DNA of 56,790 nt. Source: Promethearchaeota archaeon. GTDB lineage: Archaea; Asgardarchaeota; Lokiarchaeia; Sigyniarchaeales; SOKP01. This document shows positions 44,734-54,500 of the stretch, one piece after another. The position numbers and the translations under genes were made by a program. The stretch lies in NCBI GenBank assembly GCA_019057865.1, contig JAHLWP010000027.1, positions 1-56,790 on the forward strand, given 5' to 3'. How positions within the stretch are numbered: the first letter of the stretch is position 1; the number at the start of each line of letters is the position of its first letter. Under the pieces are notes generated by a model, which was given only the letters and a program-made list of their open reading frames with translations, searched no databases and was not told the origin of the DNA.

Positions 44734-45846
44734 TTAAGATTGGGACAATAATTCAATTAAAGCTCTTGGAATTTCTTTAAAATTTTTCACAGCATAAAAT
44801 TTTCCCCTTCCTGCTCGAGCTATTTCCCTGCAAGTTTCAATTCCTCTATCAGCATCATTCTCTGCTGGCATTCCAATAACATGCAATTTTGGATATCTTT
44901 TTGCTAAGTCAATAGGATCCCCACCTCTATTAGTTATGCCATCGCTTATAAGTATTCCAAAACGGCTTTTCCTGTTTTCTTTTACTTTATTTAACTCTTT
45001 TAATCCCTTTTCTAATCCAATTGATATATTTGTAAATCCTACAGCTTCAGAATCTAAGATATCATCAATTATAGAAATAATAGGCTTTTTCTGATCAATT
45101 TTTTTCATAATCATAGCTGTTGAATTAAATAAAACAATGGCATAATCTTCCTTTTCCATATTGTAAGCTAATACTGAGGTTGTAAGTGCTGCATTTAGTA
45201 GTAAACGCCCATACATACTTCCACTAGTATCTAGAATCAATACAACTTTTCTTTTTTGTCTTTTTCTTTCAATTCCATAAATATCTCGATAACTTAAACT
45301 TTTGTTATAAATTTTTAATGGATTATGCTGAATGGTTTCATCCATATTGAATTCAGGCATTCCAATTTGGTAATATGGAACAGTCTTTTTGTATTGTCCT
45401 CTTATTCCTTTGCTTGTTATTTTTAATGATAATTTTATAATACTTTGGCGTGCTAATCGTCTAAAAATCTTTTTATATTTTTCAGAAACTGGACGCCTAA
45501 TAAAAAAGTAAATTTCTGGCATAAATTCTCCTGACTCTTTAGCTTTTTCCGAGAAAAATCTAACGCCTTCATCAGTATCTATGGCATCCGTTGCTGCATA
45601 CACATTTGATTTTAAAAGTCCGATTATAGCTTCAAGGTTTTTGTATTGAATTGCTATATATGTTAATTCTTTTATCTGCTTATAATCTAGAGAACTAGCT
45701 AAATGTTTATAATAATCTGGTTTTTTCTTTTTCTTTCTAATTATTTCATATTTTAAAATTTCTTTATCAGGTGGTCTCTCAGTAAGTCTAACATGCAGTC
45801 TCTTCTCAATCTCTTCGGAACTTGCCTCTGAGAAATCATCGATTAT
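44734..45846 (-). CDS. VWA-domain partner of MoxR
   Basis: From GTG 45603 this gives 289 residues, but the same frame continues upstream without stops to 45858. It reads LTERPPDKEILKYEIIRKK, then KHLASSLDYKQIKELTYIA, clearly coding sequence. No ATG, GTG or TTG occurs there; ATA 45846 or ATT 45810 could start. The VWA domain holds the metal site LILDTSGSMYG, FTNIS and ISDGITNRGG. MoxR-VWA pairs act in metal-enzyme or complex assembly. The head overlaps the MoxR stop at 45843, so translational coupling is plausible. The start is uncertain. Confidence 0.7.
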   Translation of the reverse strand: MIDDFSEASSEEIEKRLHVRLTERPPDKEILKYEIIRKKKKKPDYYKHLASSLDYKQIKELTYIAIQYKNLEAIIGLLKSNVYAATDAIDTDEGVRFFSEKAKESGEFMPEIYFFIRRPVSEKYKKIFRRLARQSIIKLSLKITSKGIRGQYKKTVPYYQIGMPEFNMDETIQHNPLKIYNKSLSYRDIYGIERKRQKRKVVLILDTSGSMYGRLLLNAALTTSVLAYNMEKEDYAIVLFNSTAMIMKKIDQKKPIISIIDDILDSEAVGFTNISIGLEKGLKELNKVKENRKSRFGILISDGITNRGGDPIDLAKRYPKLHVIGMPAENDADRGIETCREIARAGRGKFYAVKNFKEIPRALIELLSQS

Positions 45847-46715
45847 TGAAAATCCGATTCATTTAACACAGCAAGAACAATATTAGTAATTATTTCTTTT
45901 TTGGATTGAGTCAAACCATCTTCTAATTCGATTTTATTATATAAAGACATTACAGCTGATTCAATCCAGTTCTTCGAACTTTTATCATTTCCATATTGAC
46001 TTATTAAAGCAGCCATATCGATTGCTCCTCTAATAGAGCTCCCCCGACGTATTGATGTACTTTGTCTTGTTTTTTGGATTATATTTTGAGATATTGTAGC
46101 GATTTTATCAACATTACCGTCACTTAAATTCACTTCTTGTTTAATAATTAAAATTTCTTCTTCTGGACTTTGGTAATCTAGATTGATCCAAACAAATCGA
46201 TCAATTAAAGCTTCTCCTAATACCGTTACGCCCACATGCGCAGAAGGATTTTGTGTAGCAATTACAAAGAAATTTGTATTTGCCCGAATCGTCTTTAATT
46301 TAGGTATTTCTAAAATTCCTTCATCAAGAGTAGTTAATAATTCATTTTGAGTACTTTCAGGCATTCTATTTATTTCGTTTATAAATAAACATCCTCCCTT
46401 TAACATAGCAGAAACAAGTGGACCTAGTATATAGGAATCTTCAACATATCCCTTTGCTATTACTAAAGGAGGATCAAAATAACCTACAAGATTATGTGTA
46501 AGAGTTTCTTCTGAACAGTCAATACGATAAAAATCTGAATCAAAATAAGCGACTACAGCTTTCGCGAGAGTTGTTTTTCCTACTCCAACTTCTCCTTCTA
46601 TTAAAATATTCTTTCCTACTGAGTGAGCTAAAACAATTTGTTTTAACTCTTCTTTTCTACCAATTACCTTATATTTTTCTTGTATTTCTTTTACTATTTC
46701 GGTTGTATCAACCAT
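45843..46715 (-). CDS. MoxR-family AAA ATPase
   Basis: This is a 290-residue protein. The P-loop is EGEVGVGKTTL (40-50) and Walker B is CLFINEINRM (109-118). The sensor-1 FFVIATQNPS and the later EALIDRFVW and GSSIRGAIDM fit the MoxR/RavA group. It drives conformational work together with the VWA protein downstream, which shares its stop region. It starts at ATG 46715. No obvious client operon is adjacent. Confidence 0.9.
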   Translation of the reverse strand: MVDTTEIVKEIQEKYKVIGRKEELKQIVLAHSVGKNILIEGEVGVGKTTLAKAVVAYFDSDFYRIDCSEETLTHNLVGYFDPPLVIAKGYVEDSYILGPLVSAMLKGGCLFINEINRMPESTQNELLTTLDEGILEIPKLKTIRANTNFFVIATQNPSAHVGVTVLGEALIDRFVWINLDYQSPEEEILIIKQEVNLSDGNVDKIATISQNIIQKTRQSTSIRRGSSIRGAIDMAALISQYGNDKSSKNWIESAVMSLYNKIELEDGLTQSKKEIITNIVLAVLNESDFQ

Positions 46716-46999
46716 AAATGTAACAAATTATTTATTTCTAAAAAATTTTTTTAATTGAAGCTTTTACACTCTCACACATCCCACTTGAATGAAATTCAAT
46801 TTTTGGGGAAATTAATACGAATTTTTTTAGATCTCCCTGAAGAAAGATACTAATTTTGTTAAATAAATTTTTAATAAACTTAAAAGAAAGTTATTTTCAA
46901 ATTTAAACTTCAAATAGAGTAAAGAAAAGTTTATATTAACTTTTGTAAATTCTTCTTATAAATTTTAATTTATTTATATTTTAGTGTTGATAAATTATC
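46716..46999. other. divergent spacer between MoxR and ABC operons
   Basis: There is no gene. It should contain two promoters facing away from each other. A tttatatt element near 46972-46979, about 20-25 bases before the ATG at 47000, is the best TATA candidate for the ABC operon. Confidence 0.4.
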
Positions 47000-47968
47000 A
47001 TGGAATTAGCAATTGAAGCTATTGGAATTACAAAAATATTTGGTGGGCATGGAAAAGGACCTTTTAAGAAACCTATTGTAGAAGCACTAAAGAATGTTGA
47101 TTTCAAAATAAAATCTGGGGAAAATTATTGTCTCTTAGGACCAAATGGTTCCGGAAAAACTACATTAATACGTTGTGTTTTAGGATTATTAGAGAGTGAA
47201 GGTTCTATTAAACTTTTAGGATATGACATACCAAAACAACGGAATAAAATAATACAAAAAATAGGTTATATGCCTCAGGAAACCAGTCTTTATCCTGACT
47301 TATCAGTAAAAGAAACCCTTCAATTTTTTGCACGAATGTTTGGTTTAAAGAATCGTGAACATCGAAATAAAGCTATAGAAACAATATTAGATGTTTTAAA
47401 ATTAAAAGAATGGCAAAATATGATTGTAGAAAATCTTTCAGGAGGTATGAAACGTAGACTTTCTTTAGCATGTTCATTAGTACATGAACCCACGCTTATT
47501 ATGCTTGATGAGCCAACTGTGGGGGTGGATCCAAAACTTAGACTTACTTTCTGGGACTATTTTAATGAATTGAACAAAGATGGAGCTACAATTCTTACAA
47601 CTACTCACGTGATGGACGAAGCTGAAAAAAGTCATATAATTGGTTTTATGAGAGATGGGCGTCTTATTGCTGAAGGGTCTATAGATGAGCTAAAGAAAAG
47701 AATCCCTAAATATAGGAAACTAACTGTTAAAACAACAATTGAAAATACAGAATCAATTGGAAAACTAATTTCGAAAGAATATGATTTAGAAGTACTTCCA
47801 TCTCAATTTAAAATAGAAGTATTTTATGATGATAATTCAATGTTAGAACCAATATTAGAATTGATTAAAAATGAAACTAAAATACGAGAAATGGTTACAA
47901 CTGAACCTAATCTAGAAGATATTTTTATACATTTTTCAAGTAAAAAGGAGGGCTCTACAGACAAATGA
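47000..47968 (+). CDS. ABC transporter ATP-binding protein
   Basis: This is a 322-residue ATPase. Walker A is LGPNGSGKTTLIR, the Q loop is YMPQETSLYPD, the signature is LSGGMKRRLSLA, Walker B is LIMLDEPTVGVD, and the switch is TTHVMDEAE. A C-terminal domain of about 80 residues is typical of the DrrA/CcmA-like exporter ATPases. It starts at ATG 47000, and its stop overlaps the permease start by four bases. Confidence 0.93.
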   Translation: MELAIEAIGITKIFGGHGKGPFKKPIVEALKNVDFKIKSGENYCLLGPNGSGKTTLIRCVLGLLESEGSIKLLGYDIPKQRNKIIQKIGYMPQETSLYPDLSVKETLQFFARMFGLKNREHRNKAIETILDVLKLKEWQNMIVENLSGGMKRRLSLACSLVHEPTLIMLDEPTVGVDPKLRLTFWDYFNELNKDGATILTTTHVMDEAEKSHIIGFMRDGRLIAEGSIDELKKRIPKYRKLTVKTTIENTESIGKLISKEYDLEVLPSQFKIEVFYDDNSMLEPILELIKNETKIREMVTTEPNLEDIFIHFSSKKEGSTDK

Positions 47969-49473
47969 AGTTATTTAATATTTGGACTGTTACTAAGAAA
48001 AATTTGAATCAAATGAAACGTGATGTCCGAATGATTGGGTTATCAATTTTTGCTCCAATTTTGGTTACAGCTCTATTTGGTTCTGTTTTTGGTGGGGATA
48101 TAACTAATATTAAAGTAATAGTAATAAATAATGATAATAATTTTGAAGATAATATTTCTACACAAATTTCAGACGTACTAGCGTTAGATCCTAAAATTCA
48201 ATTCAATATTACATTTGATCCAAATACTGCTCGTGCTGCCGTAAATAATAATTATTCCCAAGCAGCAATTATTTTTCCAAGCTTATTCACAGAAAATTTA
48301 TTACTTGGGAAAGATACACAAATTGACTTGTATGTAAGTTATGAAAATCCAGAACTTGCTGAATATTTAATTTCTATCTTTCAAATAAGTTATACTCAAG
48401 TATTAGAAACTTATACTGGAGGATTTAATTTTTCAGTTTTAATATTTCCTGTTCATGAAGGAACTCCTGGGCCACTTCCAGAGTTTATTAATGTTTCTCT
48501 TTGTAACAATGATATCGGTTGGACTAAAGGGAAGTTATCAGATGAAATCCTTAAGGTTTTAGATGAGAATGGAAAATTAAAGCTAATACATTCCAATGAC
48601 CTAAACCATTCAGAAACTTTAGTGGAAAAAGGGGAAATTCGTGCTATTTTAATATTTTCTGAGAATTTTACATACGAGATGCTAACAAAAAAGGAAATTA
48701 ATCTTCAAGTTAAATTAGATGGTGCTGAACCACAATCGTGCTTGGTAATTATGAGTGTATTAAGGTCTTCTCTTGTTGAAGCTTTTTCAGATGAATTTGA
48801 TAAATCTATGTTTAATATAAATGAATATTATTTCAATAATCCTGACAGCACTGAAAAACCCATAAAATCAATAACCTATTTTACTCCAGCTATTTTATGC
48901 TTTATTGTATTCTTTTTCTCGTTTCTATTAACAATGTTAGCTTTTTTAAGGGAAAGAAATCAAGGAACCATGGAACGTATACTTACTTCACCATTAACAA
49001 GAGGGGAAATTATTCTAGGATATATTTTATCTCATAGTATTCTTTCAATTGTTCAAGCAACATCAGTTATTCTCACAACATTCTTAATTTTTGGAGCACA
49101 AATCGAATATACAGTTCTTTCTCTTATTCAAGCTTATTTAATCATTTATTTAGTAGTTATAGGGGCACTAGGAATAGGGATATTTCTTTCAACTTTAGCT
49201 AAAACGGAGTTTCAAATAATACAATTTATTCCTCTGGTTATCATCCCTTTTATGTTACTTTCAGGAGTTTGGGCACCAATTGAAACCTTGCCCGATTGGC
49301 TACAGCCAATCTCTCAGTTTATTCCTTTAACATATGCTAATCAAGCAATGAGAGATATTCTCTTAAGAAAAAAAAGTTTTTTAGATGTGCCAGTTGCACT
49401 AATCATTTTATTAACATTCGCAGTGATGATGATTGCATTAGGAATAATAAAACTCAATAAAAAACTCAAATAA
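47965..49473 (+). CDS. ABC-2-type permease
   Basis: This is a 502-residue permease. One span near residue 25-45 is followed by a large external domain of about 240 residues. A cluster of five or six spans from about residue 310 includes TMLAFLRERNQGTMERIL, an ABC-2 motif, and TLPDWLQPISQFIPLTYA near the end. It pairs with the ATPase to export a substrate, possibly a lipid, drug or polysaccharide precursor; this is not determined. Confidence 0.9.
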   Translation: MKLFNIWTVTKKNLNQMKRDVRMIGLSIFAPILVTALFGSVFGGDITNIKVIVINNDNNFEDNISTQISDVLALDPKIQFNITFDPNTARAAVNNNYSQAAIIFPSLFTENLLLGKDTQIDLYVSYENPELAEYLISIFQISYTQVLETYTGGFNFSVLIFPVHEGTPGPLPEFINVSLCNNDIGWTKGKLSDEILKVLDENGKLKLIHSNDLNHSETLVEKGEIRAILIFSENFTYEMLTKKEINLQVKLDGAEPQSCLVIMSVLRSSLVEAFSDEFDKSMFNINEYYFNNPDSTEKPIKSITYFTPAILCFIVFFFSFLLTMLAFLRERNQGTMERILTSPLTRGEIILGYILSHSILSIVQATSVILTTFLIFGAQIEYTVLSLIQAYLIIYLVVIGALGIGIFLSTLAKTEFQIIQFIPLVIIPFMLLSGVWAPIETLPDWLQPISQFIPLTYANQAMRDILLRKKSFLDVPVALIILLTFAVMMIALGIIKLNKKLK

Positions 49474-49575
49474 ATTAAAGAATTTTTTTTAATTTTTTAA
49501 TTATTATTAATCAACTAAATATTTAGATTAAGAAAAATAATAATCTCATAGAACTAAGTATAATTTAAATAATAA

Positions 49576-49722
49576 AATAACTTTTATCATAAGACTTATG
49601 AGATTCTAGCTGAGAGAGATTTTAGATATAGCTTTTCTGAAATATTGAATCTCTTACAAAAGTATGCTTTTAAAATGAATAAAGAACTTATAAGACCAAA
49701 AAAAATTAAAAGGATGTTCTAA
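49576..49722 (+). pseudogene. short coding remnant between converging genes
   Basis: The frame from 49576 to TAA 49720-49722 reads HKTYEILAERDFRYSF, then NLLQKYAFKMNKELIRPKK. It has a stop directly upstream and no start codon at its head. The sequence is protein-like but too short to place. It may be the tail of a lost gene. Confidence 0.28.
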
Positions 49723-49724
49723 AT

Positions 49725-50981
49725 TTATTTGGGAAATAATTTCACCAAGACTTTTACTCCTTCCTTTAAACCTTCTTGATAAGGAGGAATCTCTACTATT
49801 CCATCTGATTTAGTTAAAGAACTTAAAACTCCTGATCCCTTCAGCTTTATAGGAAAAGCAATATATTCATTTTTTATTTTTTCTATCTTCACTCTGAGAT
49901 GATGAATATATCCCATACTTGAAACTGGGACGTCTTTTTTAAGAGTTGCAAAAATTTCTGTTCTAGGATCAATTTTCAAACACCCTAACATTTTTCTAAT
50001 AGTAATTCCAACAAATTTTAAGAAACCTATATAAGCGGCAACCGGAGTACCAGGTAAACAAAAAATTACTGTTTTATCTTTATATCCTATTAAAATTGGA
50101 GAACCTGGTCGCATTGCAACTCCATGTATTAGTATTGTGGCGCTTTCTTGCACAATTTCAGGTAATAAATCTTTACTTCCAACAGAAGTACCCCCAGTAA
50201 AAACAACTATGTCTGAATCCTTGACAGAATTAAGTAAAAATTCTTTAATTTTTTCTTTATCATCTTTTAAAGTTGATTCTCTAATTACAGTGCCACCATA
50301 CATCTTAACCAAATTTGAAATCATAGGAGTGTTAGAATTATAAATTTTATTAGGTTCTAATGGATTTCCAAGTTCTATCAATTCATCTCCCGTAGCATAA
50401 ACACTCACTTTAGGACGCCCTCTTACTTTTATTTTAGTAAGTCCTGAGGAGCTTAATATAGCAATATGTTCTGGCTTTAATTGAATTCCTTTATCAAGTA
50501 TTTTTTTACCTTTGAGAATATCTTCTCCTTTTTTTGAAATGTTTTTACCTGGGACAAGTGATGTGAAAAGTGTTATAGTATCCTCTTTTATATCAGTATC
50601 TTCAATTTTAATTACTGTATCTGCACCTTTGGGAATCGCAGCTCCAGTAGAAATTCGTATTGCTTCTCCCTCATCCATTTCTAAGTCAGAAGAACTTCCC
50701 ACTCCAACTTTTCCGACTAATTTAACTTTTTTAGGATTTTTAAGTGAAGCGTCAAAAGTATCTGTTGCTTTTAATGCATATCCATCCATCGCAGCTCTGT
50801 TAAATGGGGGAATATCAACATTACTTACAATATCTTCAGCTAATATTCTATTTAAAGCAGTTGAGGTTTGAATTTCTTCAAAAGAAGTAAATTTAATGTG
50901 AGAATCTAATTTCTTAATTGCATCCTCTAACGAGGTTAATTTTGAAAAACCGATCTTTTTCAATCTCTCCAATTGAATCAC
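49725..50981 (-). CDS. moeA: molybdopterin molybdenumtransferase MoeA-type, copy 2
   Basis: This is a 418-residue protein that inserts molybdate into adenylylated molybdopterin. PPFNRAAMDGYALKATD (about 58-74) is the N-terminal motif, with ISTGAAIPKGADTVIKIED next, and VVFTGGTSVGSKDLLPEI the catalytic loop. GVAMRPGSPILIGYKDK and LPGTPVAAYIGF follow. It is last in the Mo-cofactor operon and overlaps the moaB stop region by four bases. Two MoeA copies in one operon suggest a specialised pair (Mo and W, or separate steps). Confidence 0.92.
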   Translation of the reverse strand: MIQLERLKKIGFSKLTSLEDAIKKLDSHIKFTSFEEIQTSTALNRILAEDIVSNVDIPPFNRAAMDGYALKATDTFDASLKNPKKVKLVGKVGVGSSSDLEMDEGEAIRISTGAAIPKGADTVIKIEDTDIKEDTITLFTSLVPGKNISKKGEDILKGKKILDKGIQLKPEHIAILSSSGLTKIKVRGRPKVSVYATGDELIELGNPLEPNKIYNSNTPMISNLVKMYGGTVIRESTLKDDKEKIKEFLLNSVKDSDIVVFTGGTSVGSKDLLPEIVQESATILIHGVAMRPGSPILIGYKDKTVIFCLPGTPVAAYIGFLKFVGITIRKMLGCLKIDPRTEIFATLKKDVPVSSMGYIHHLRVKIEKIKNEYIAFPIKLKGSGVLSSLTKSDGIVEIPPYQEGLKEGVKVLVKLFPK

Positions 50982-51514
50982 TCTTCTTTCTTGATAAGAT
51001 AAGTTATATGACCTAACTCTGGAAGAATCAATTTATTTATAGCTAACTTCACAGCATTTGGAGAACCAGGTAAAAGAAATATTGTTTTACCCAATAAAGT
51101 ACCGGCAATAGCTCTTGATAACATTGCAGAAGATCCTATTTCCTTAAATGATAAATACCTGAATAGCTCTCCAAAACCATCAATTTCTTTTTCTAATAAA
51201 GGTGTAATCGTCTCATAGGTAATATCTTTAGATGTTAAGCCAGTACCTCCGCTAAATATTACAGAATCAATTGAAGGATCTTTTACTAATTTATTTAAAA
51301 TTCCTTTGATATGATCTTTGGAATCAGGTATTATTTCAGAAAAAGTTAGAGAAACTGACGTATTTTCTTCTATAATTTGCTTTACTAAAGGAAATGTTTT
51401 ATCAGAACTGGTCTTATTCTTTTGAATTTCATTAAATCGACTTGTACTTACCACAATTAGAGCAATATTAATTTTTTTAGGAGCTTCTTTTTTATGCTCT
51501 TCATGAACTTTCAT
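50978..51514 (-). CDS. moaB: MoaB/Mog-type molybdopterin adenylyltransferase
   Basis: This is a 178-residue protein. IALIVVSTSRF starts the fold, then FSGGTGLTSKDITYE is the substrate-loop motif, with the usual Asp, and FLLPGSPNAVKLAI closes it. It activates molybdopterin by adenylylation for MoeA. It lies between the two moeA genes; its ATG at 51514 is 23 bases after the first moeA stop. Confidence 0.92.
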   Translation of the reverse strand: MKVHEEHKKEAPKKINIALIVVSTSRFNEIQKNKTSSDKTFPLVKQIIEENTSVSLTFSEIIPDSKDHIKGILNKLVKDPSIDSVIFSGGTGLTSKDITYETITPLLEKEIDGFGELFRYLSFKEIGSSAMLSRAIAGTLLGKTIFLLPGSPNAVKLAINKLILPELGHITYLIKKEE

Positions 51515-51537
51515 AGTCTTGTACTCATTATTTTTAA

Positions 51538-52764
51538 TTAAAAGAAATATACCCTTCTTTTATCTCCTTCTTCTATAATTGATTCTAATTCTTCAATTTC
51601 AATATACCCATCAGCATTAAATATAGTGCTTATTGCCTCTGAACCTGTTTTAATCGGAAAAATCTTTTTAATTCCATTAATATCTTTTATCTTGACAGTC
51701 TTAAATTCATGCCTTCCAACTGTACTATATACCCTCTCTCCAACTTCCAATTCTTTTGATTCTTTTTCCTTTAATGGATATCCTGACATCCTTCTAAGAA
51801 AATTTTCTATTAAAACATAAAAACAACTTAAAGCTGATGTTGGATAACCAGGTAATATAAATAATATCTTCTGACCTAATTTTGCAAATATTAAAGGTTT
51901 TCCAGGCTTAATCCTAACTCCATGTACAAGAATATCAACATTTTGGTAAGTCTCAAGGACTTGTGGACCTAGGTCGCCTTCTCCCTTAGAAGTCCCTCCT
52001 GAAAGAATTACTATATCACTCTCTTTTAATGCTTTATTAATAATATTATTAAGGGCTTCAAAATCATCATTAATAATTCCTAAGAATTTTACTTTAGCTC
52101 CTGTATTTTCGATTGCCTTCTTTAATACAATTGAATTTACATCATATATCTTTCCAATTTCAAGTTTTTGTGTCTCATGAGTTAAGAGTTCATTTCCGGT
52201 ACTGATTAGACTTATAATAGGTTTTCTATACACTGATACTTGACTTATTCCACATGAGGATAGCAATCCCAATGTAGGTAGATCGATTAAACTACTTTCT
52301 TTACAAATGATATCTCCTTTTTTCACATCATGCCCTATATTAATTATATGAGTTCCTGGAGTAATTGCTTTTGAGATAGTAACCTTATCTCCCTCTTTTT
52401 CTGTAAATTCAACCATGACTACACCATTAGCATTATCAGGAATGGCTGCGCCTGTTGCTACGTACGAACATTGTCCTTTTTCAATTTTTTTTAGAGGTCT
52501 ATCACCGGCACTAATTGTCTCAATAAGTTTAAGAGTTAGTAAATTATCTTCTTCAGCACCAAAAGAATCTTCAGCAATTACAGCATATCCATCCATTCTA
52601 GACTTTCTAAAATGGGGAACATCAATATCACTTATTATGTCTCTAGAGACGACTCTATTGAAGCCTTCTTCAAGAGGTATAATTTCTTCTTCAGAAACTA
52701 TTTTTGGAATTGAATTAAGTAATTTTTTTAATTCCTCAACTTGAATTGCCTTTAAGAATTTCAT
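51538..52764 (-). CDS. moeA: molybdopterin molybdenumtransferase MoeA-type, copy 1
   Basis: This is a 408-residue protein. PHFRKSRMDGYAVIAED is the N-terminal motif, then YVATGAAIPDNANGVVMVE. VILSGGTSKGEGDLGPQV is the catalytic loop, and RIKPGKPLIFAKL and ILPGYPTSALSC follow. It differs clearly from copy 2 throughout, so the duplication is old. It reads directly after MoaE in the operon. The length is standard for single MoeA. Confidence 0.92.
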   Translation of the reverse strand: MKFLKAIQVEELKKLLNSIPKIVSEEEIIPLEEGFNRVVSRDIISDIDVPHFRKSRMDGYAVIAEDSFGAEEDNLLTLKLIETISAGDRPLKKIEKGQCSYVATGAAIPDNANGVVMVEFTEKEGDKVTISKAITPGTHIINIGHDVKKGDIICKESSLIDLPTLGLLSSCGISQVSVYRKPIISLISTGNELLTHETQKLEIGKIYDVNSIVLKKAIENTGAKVKFLGIINDDFEALNNIINKALKESDIVILSGGTSKGEGDLGPQVLETYQNVDILVHGVRIKPGKPLIFAKLGQKILFILPGYPTSALSCFYVLIENFLRRMSGYPLKEKESKELEVGERVYSTVGRHEFKTVKIKDINGIKKIFPIKTGSEAISTIFNADGYIEIEELESIIEEGDKRRVYFF

Positions 52765-52800
52765 ATTCAGTCCAAAATTTTATCATATGTCTTAAAATTG

Positions 52801-53244
52801 TTAATGGATCCATTTGGAGGTTCCATCAATAAAATCTTCTCGTTTCCACACTGCTATTTCTTTTTTATACAAATCAACAGCTTTTTTTATAGCATCAAAA
52901 CCTTCCTCTCTATGAGCTGATGCTACAACAACGTAAACTAAGTCATCAGAAAGGCTGAAATCTCCTTTAAAATGAACAATTTTTACATCTATAATTCCAT
53001 TTTTTTTCTTTAGACTTTCACAAATATCTTCTATAGTTTTATTTGCTAAATCATCAAAAGAATCAATTTTCATGCTTTTAACTTGTTTACTTTCCTTAGA
53101 GCTCTCTCTCACAATTCCAGTAAAAACATGAATAGACCCTACTTTTTTTATTTTAGGATTATTTTTTACAGATTTAATAATTTCGTCTAAAGTAATTTCT
53201 CCTTTATTATAAATACCAGATCGTAATTCTTTAGTCTCATTCAT
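52801..53244 (-). CDS. moaE: molybdopterin synthase large subunit MoaE
   Basis: This is a 147-residue protein. VGSIHVFTGIVRESS is the N-terminal motif, then VVVASAHREEGFDAIKKAVD, and IAVWKREDFIDGTSKW carries the catalytic lysine. It joins MoaD to convert precursor Z to molybdopterin. It starts six bases after the end of the MoaD gene. Confidence 0.93.
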   Translation of the reverse strand: MNETKELRSGIYNKGEITLDEIIKSVKNNPKIKKVGSIHVFTGIVRESSKESKQVKSMKIDSFDDLANKTIEDICESLKKKNGIIDVKIVHFKGDFSLSDDLVYVVVASAHREEGFDAIKKAVDLYKKEIAVWKREDFIDGTSKWIH

Positions 53245-53250
53245 AATATA

Positions 53251-53541
53251 TCACCCCCCTGATACTGGTAATAAAAGAGCAATTTTATCTCCCTCATTTA
53301 AAGATGTGGATAAAACATCTTGACCATGGATAGACTTATTATTTACAATCACTGATATATTATTACTTAAAGATTCATTCTTTTTATCCAATAATAACTC
53401 TTGCATAGGATCATATTTTTTAATGAGTAAATCAATTAATTCCTTCAAATTTTTACTTGATAAATCGAACTTTTCAGTATCTTTTTTTGTAATATCCTTA
53501 AATTCTGCAAAATATAGTACTTCTACTAACAAATTATACAC
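53251..53541 (-). CDS. moaD: molybdopterin synthase small subunit MoaD
   Basis: This is a 96-residue ubiquitin-fold protein. VLYFAEFKDIT starts the fold and KIALLLPVSGG ends in the diglycine needed for sulfur carriage. No E1-type activating enzyme (MoeB) gene lies in the window, so activation must come from elsewhere. It starts at ATG 53541, 27 bases after the MoaA stop. Confidence 0.92.
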   Translation of the reverse strand: MYNLLVEVLYFAEFKDITKKDTEKFDLSSKNLKELIDLLIKKYDPMQELLLDKKNESLSNNISVIVNNKSIHGQDVLSTSLNEGDKIALLLPVSGG

Positions 53542-53568
53542 TTTATTTTAAATCAATAAAAATCTTTT

Positions 53569-54489
53569 TTAATAATAAGGTTCTCTTGAATCAACTACCT
53601 CTTTTACAATTGATTCATATTTTGATAATGAATAGTGATTTCGTAAAACTTCTTTAACATTTTTCCCGAGATCTGAACGATATAAACAACCAAAAAGGTT
53701 TCCATCACATCCAACTCGTAGTTTAGTACATCCCATACAAAAATCGTGGCTAGGAGAAATAGTCTCAACAACAGCAGAATTCGGCATAATGAATACTTTT
53801 CTGTTTTGCATATTTCCTCTCACTATTGTTCTTTCTGCTTTAGATTCAAACTCTTCTATAAGAGGTTTAACATCATAATGATACTTTTCATAGAACTCAC
53901 CATTCCCTCCTAATGCATCAGAAACTTTATGCAATTCAATTAATTGTAAAACAAATCCATTTATTGCACAGAATTCAATTATACTTTCTAGTTCATTATC
54001 ATTAATCCCTTTTAAAATAACAAAGTTTAATTTTATGGGATTAAATCCAATTTCTTTAGCTTTTTTTAATGCTTTAAGAACCTTCCCTAAAGAATCCAAT
54101 CCATATATTCTCTTATATACTTCAGGTTTAAGTGAACCCAATGAAACATTAATTCTATTTAAACCAGCATTAAATAGTTCCTCAGCCATTTCATACAAAT
54201 AATATCCATTTGTAGTTAAAGAAATATCTTTATAGAGGTTCAAATCCGCTACATTTTTTATAATTTGTACTATCTCTTCTCGACATAAAGGTTCTCCCCC
54301 TGTGAATTTAATTCTTGTTACCTTTAAGATTTCGGCTAATATTTTACATAATTTAGTAATTTCTTCTACAGCTAATTCTGATGTTTTTGGAGTAAATCCT
54401 TCTTGATCACAATAAATACAATTAAAATTACATTTGGAAGTAATTGAAAATCTAATATGCTTTATTTCTCTATTATTCTTATCTTTCAT
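53569..54489 (-). CDS. moaA: GTP 3',8-cyclase MoaA
   Basis: This is a 306-residue radical-SAM enzyme that starts Mo-cofactor synthesis from GTP. CNFNCIYCDQ is the CxxxCxxC cluster motif, KFTGGEPLCREE the GGEP strand, and CMGCTKLRVGCDGNLFGC holds the second cluster cysteines. It ends REPYY, without the C-terminal GG of bacterial MoaA, as in short archaeal forms. It starts at ATG 54489, 11 bases after moaC. Confidence 0.93.
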   Translation of the reverse strand: MKDKNNREIKHIRFSITSKCNFNCIYCDQEGFTPKTSELAVEEITKLCKILAEILKVTRIKFTGGEPLCREEIVQIIKNVADLNLYKDISLTTNGYYLYEMAEELFNAGLNRINVSLGSLKPEVYKRIYGLDSLGKVLKALKKAKEIGFNPIKLNFVILKGINDNELESIIEFCAINGFVLQLIELHKVSDALGGNGEFYEKYHYDVKPLIEEFESKAERTIVRGNMQNRKVFIMPNSAVVETISPSHDFCMGCTKLRVGCDGNLFGCLYRSDLGKNVKEVLRNHYSLSKYESIVKEVVDSREPYY

Positions 54490-54500
54490 TTTAAGTAGAT

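Noticed and set aside
50512..50871. Plus-strand protein over moeA
   Set aside because: It is an antisense shadow of a well-matched MoeA.
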